64,000 nucleotides of DNA from Sorex araneus. Lineage: Eukaryota > Chordata > Mammalia > Eulipotyphla > Soricidae. A program made the translations under genes and the position numbers. The notes under the pieces are model-generated. The model did not search any database. It had not been told where the DNA came from and worked only from the letters and a program-made list of their open reading frames with translations. Of the stretch, positions 61,065-64,000 are shown one piece after another. Location of the stretch: NCBI RefSeq assembly GCF_027595985.1, contig NC_073304.1:139611211-139675210 (forward strand), written 5' to 3'. Positions within the stretch are counted from its first letter, which is position 1, and every line of letters begins with the position of its first letter.

Positions 61065-61310
61065 AGACTGGAGCTATAGCACAGCGGGTAGGGCATTTGC
61101 CTTACATGTGGCTGACGCGGGTTTGATTCCTCCGTCCCTCTCAGAGAGCCTGGCAAGCAACCGAGAGTATCCTGCCCACATGGAAGAGCCTGACAGGCTA
61201 CCGGTGGCATAATGGATATGCCAAAAACAGTAGCAGCAATGATGACGTTACTGGTGCCTCCTCGAGCAAATTGATGAACACCAGGGATGACAGTGCTACA
61301 ATGCTACATA
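61065..61310 (+). mobile_element. long-body tRNA-derived SINE with complete head
   Basis: The head 'ctatagcacagcgggtaggg' with B box 'gggtttgattcc' is the same as in SOR-type SINEs. The body then switches to 'cctctcagagagcctggc', 'gatatgccaaaaacagt', 'ctcgagcaaattgatga' and ends 'cagtgctacaatgctac' instead of an A tail. Confidence 0.85.
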
Positions 61311-61471
61311 TGGTCTCTATTTCTGAAATAACATATGTAGCCCATTTATATGAGGTTTTATAAATGTGCTCAGGTTGTCAAGAAAATTTTATGAGAACAT
61401 CTGTATTACATTTATTCTTCACTAATTGCAGAGAAATTATCCCCACTTTACAGATAAGAAGACTGAGGCTA

Positions 61472-61860
61472 AATTTGAAAACTGGCCTCACATGCTGGGA
61501 GAAAAGGCAGTTCAGATAGAGAAGGGAACACCAAGTAGAGGTTGTTGGGAGGACCCTTTCAGGTTGGAAGATGTGAACTGAAAGTAGACTATAGTCCGAA
61601 CATGAAGGCCACTCAATACCTCTATTGCAAACTACAACACCCAAAAGGAGACCAAAAGGGAATGCCCTGCCGCAGAGGCAGGGTGTTGTGGTCGGGGATG
61701 GGGTGGGGGTAGTGAGAGGGATACTGGGATCATTGGTGGAGGTGAATGGGCACTGGTGGAGGATGGGTAAATGATCACTGTATGAGTGAAATGCAAACAC
61801 AAAAGTTCATAAGTTTGTAACTGTACACCACAGTGATTCTCTAAAAAAAATTTTAAAAAA
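61472..61860 (+). mobile_element. LINE-1 3'-end insertion with TSD
   Basis: Plus-orientation L1 3' untranslated region ('gggaatgccctgccgcag', 'ttcataagtttgtaactg') ending in an A-rich tail. Flanks 'aagaagactgaggcta' and 'aagaaaactgaggcta' are a TSD with one mismatch. Confidence 0.88.
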
Positions 61861-61861
61861 A

Positions 61862-62095
61862 AGAAAACTGAGGCTAGGGATGGGGGATGTGGCTCAAATG
61901 GTAGAGTGCAAGCCTTTCATATTCTAGGCTCTGGGTTTAATTCATGACACCTGAGGGCACCATTAGCATCACGGGAATGAGAGGCACTTAGTAATTCTGG
62001 GTGTGTCCACCACAATAGAAAAACAAAGAGAATGAGGAGGCAGGAGAGAGGAAGACAAGACTAGGGTTAAAAGGTTAAACTGTACTTTCTTTCTT
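61862..62095. other. tRNA-Ala-like old SINE remnant
   Basis: 'gggatgtggctcaaatgg' followed by 'tagagtgcaagcc' and 'gggtttaattcatgac' resembles an ID/tRNA-Ala-type sequence, but it lacks a foldable acceptor stem. It is a different and older SINE type than the SOR copies. Confidence 0.4.
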
Positions 62096-62280
62096 TCTTT
62101 CTTTTTTTTTTTTTTTGCTATTTGGGTCACACCCGGCAATGCACAGGGGTTACTCCTGGTCATGCACTCAGGAATTACCCCTGGTGGTGCTTAGGGGACC
62201 ATACGGGATGCTGGGAATCGAACCCGGGTCGGCAGCGTGCAAAGCAAACGCCCTACCTGCTGTGCTATTGCTCCAGCCCC
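62096..62280 (-). mobile_element. tRNA-derived SINE (SOR-type)
   Basis: Minus near-consensus copy ending 'gctattgctccagcccc'. Flanks 'ctgtactttcttt' and 'ctgcacttccttt' look like a TSD with two mismatches. Confidence 0.92.
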
Positions 62281-62865
62281 TGCACTTCCTTTTTGTTTTT
62301 GTTTGTTTGCTACTGTTTTTAAGCTACACCTGGTTGTGCTCAGGTCTTACCCCTAGGCTTGTACTCAGGGATCACTCTTGGTGGGGCTCAGGGATGGTGT
62401 CTCTGAACACAGTATGGCTTCTCTTGCAGGCAGGTGTGATTACCTAAAGGGGACTGAGGAAGAGTGATGTGGGCTTTCCTGTGAGGTTGCCCCCTTTACC
62501 AACACACCTTCATCTGGGTCTGTAGTGATGAGGCTATGAGCCTCCTGCACTCAGATGAAAACAATGCCTGTGCAAGAAAATAATAATAAAAAAGAAAACA
62601 ATGCCTGTGGTATGATAGCACCACAGGACAGAAGGGATTTGGTTCTACGACCTTGGAGCCCCAAGGGTGATGGGAAAAACCACATTCTATGCAATTCAAG
62701 TTACTGCTTCTGTCCTAGTGGATGTAAACATAACTCTAAGCAAATCCCACCTCCCTGTTGGTTGAGTAATTATACATTTTTCATTCATGGTTTGGGGGTC
62801 ATATCCAGTGGTGCTCAGGGTCCAGTCCTGGCTCTATATACAGAGGGTTGATCCTCAGTATTTAA

Positions 62866-63060
62866 TTTTTTTTAATTTTCAATTTATTTTCATAAAGTTG
62901 TTCAATAATTTGTTACATTCATATTTTAACACCAATCCCACCACCATTACACCTTCCTACAACCACTCAACCATGTCCCACAGGCAGATGATAAGTAATT
63001 TATTTTTATTGCTTATTATGAATAGTATGAGACACTGAGATTAATTTGTGAGTCTCTTCA
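62866..63060 (-). mobile_element. fragment of the ORF-less L1-related element (3' part)
   Basis: Begins like copies 1 and 2 ('cacctt' C-rich zone, 'attgcttattatgaatag') and stops at about 63060. Confidence 0.55.
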
Positions 63061-63065
63061 GCAAT

Positions 63066-64000
63066 TTTTTAAAATTTATTTATTGTATCACCCTGAGAAC
63101 AGTTACAAAGCTTTCAGGATAAAGTCTTAGTCATGCAATGATCAAACACCTATCCCTTCACCAGTGCACATGTTCCACAACAAAGAACCCCAGTATACGC
63201 CCCCTCCCACTCCCCACCCTGCCTGTGTGGCAGATGATTTTCACTTTACTCTCTCTTTACTTTGATTACATTCAATTTTCGACAGAAAACCAACTATTAT
63301 TATTTGGAGTTTTCCCCCCAACAATCAGACCTGTCAAAAAGGCATCACTAGATCGTTTCTTTTCTATTGCTGATAACGAAGAGCACATGATGTTGCGTGG
63401 CCGAGAAAGCAGCTGTGTGGTTTTGGAATTCTGGTATTTTAGTAATTAAGTCCAGAGGTATTTCTGCCAGCATTCCTGAGTTCCAAGATTGCTGCTGTGT
63501 TCCGAGATTGGTTTGTGTGACTCTGGGATCATGGCTGTTCAGGAGCAGAGGAGCTGTTTGTGGGGGCTGCTCGGGGTCTCATTTGGGTGGGGAGCAGGGC
63601 TGGTTCTGCCCCCCCAGCTTGAGATTTCCCACACACCCCATCACTGCAAGCTCCTACCTCTCTGTCCAATTGGCTCTGAAAGGTGGCGGTCGCCATACTG
63701 CCACAAAGGGGAAAAGGCCAAGGGACAAAAACCCTTTCCCTCCCAGGGCTGCACGGGGCTGTAGCTTAGTTCACAGTTGAGGAGTATATTTGCCAGCAGC
63801 TGCTGGGTTCTGAGATTGGTTTGTGTGTCTCTGGGGTCATGGCCCGCTCAGGGGCAGGGGAGCCATTCCTGAGCGGTTTTTTTTTTTTTTTTTTTTAATC
63901 AGGAAAGGTCTCGCGGCTGCTTTTTGGAGAAATAGTCCCGGTCCCCACATACCGGAGCCATGTTAGCTCAGTGTCGCTGGGATTCCATTTGGAGAAGGCG
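63066..64000 (-). mobile_element. ORF-less L1-related element, third well-formed copy (runs off the window)
   Basis: Same order of parts as 31633-32747: L1 3' block (63070-63260), 'tttactttgattacattca', 'ctattgctgataacgaag', 'tattttagtaattaagt', then GC-rich units repeating 'gattggtttgtgtg' with 'ctctgg' (63500-63530 and 63810-63840). No ORF2 sequence lies between. The right end is outside the window. Confidence 0.7.

Noticed and set aside
61873..61950. Possible tRNA-Ala gene
   Set aside because: The A and B boxes are approximate and the acceptor and anticodon stems do not pair; better seen as an old tRNA-derived SINE.
50716..64000. First exon of DTD1, the next gene after SMIM26 in human
   Set aside because: I looked for a frame opening like the D-tyrosyl-tRNA deacylase N-terminus and found none; it presumably lies beyond the window.

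Overview
This window is mammalian nuclear DNA. It has GT-AG introns, hundreds of bases of intron between short exons, poly(A)-tailed retroelements with target-site duplications (TSDs), and no operon-like gene packing. The dominant repeat is a tRNA-derived SINE. Its head carries pol III A-box and B-box matches, and its body repeats phrases such as 'ccaggagtaa' and 'gtgacccaaaaagc' before an A tail. I associate this SINE with shrews (SOR-type elements of Sorex). A shrew or close eulipotyphlan is therefore the best guess; this rests on memory of the repeat, not on a search.

Positions 2627-37534 hold the 3' seventeen coding exons (human numbering 4 to 20) of SEC23B on the plus strand. SEC23B is the COPII inner-coat subunit that acts as GTPase-activating partner of SAR1. 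The exons add up to 2025 bases with every splice phase preserved. They encode residues 94-767 of a 767-residue protein and end in TAA. The start codon and the zinc-finger exons lie upstream of the window. I saw no frameshift or premature stop, so the gene looks intact.

Positions 44464-45793 hold SMIM26, a two-exon, 95-residue single-pass membrane microprotein gene (the human locus was once listed as a non-coding RNA). It sits about 7 kb downstream of SEC23B in the same orientation, as I recall for human chromosome 20. A GC-rich promoter with ZNF143/SBS-like, ETS-like and inverted CCAAT motifs lies just upstream. The two genes are neighbours by synteny only; there is no sign that they share a pathway.

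The rest (introns, 37.6-44.2 kb and 46-64 kb) is repeat-rich. It includes at least 27 well-preserved SINEs in both orientations, many older SINEs, two 5'-truncated LINE-1 copies with ORF2 remnants, several L1 3'-end fragments and two LTR-like blocks. It also includes short ORF-less elements that look like an L1 3' untranslated region joined to a 5'-type region, two of them with clear TSDs.

The most interesting signals are these: the ORF-less mini-L1 family; a second SINE family with the same tRNA-like head but a different body; an antisense copy of the 5' end of U2 snRNA 28 bases after the exon 4 donor; and snap-back hairpins formed at the same site in two independent SINEs. I found no CRISPR array, prokaryotic system or additional protein-coding gene.
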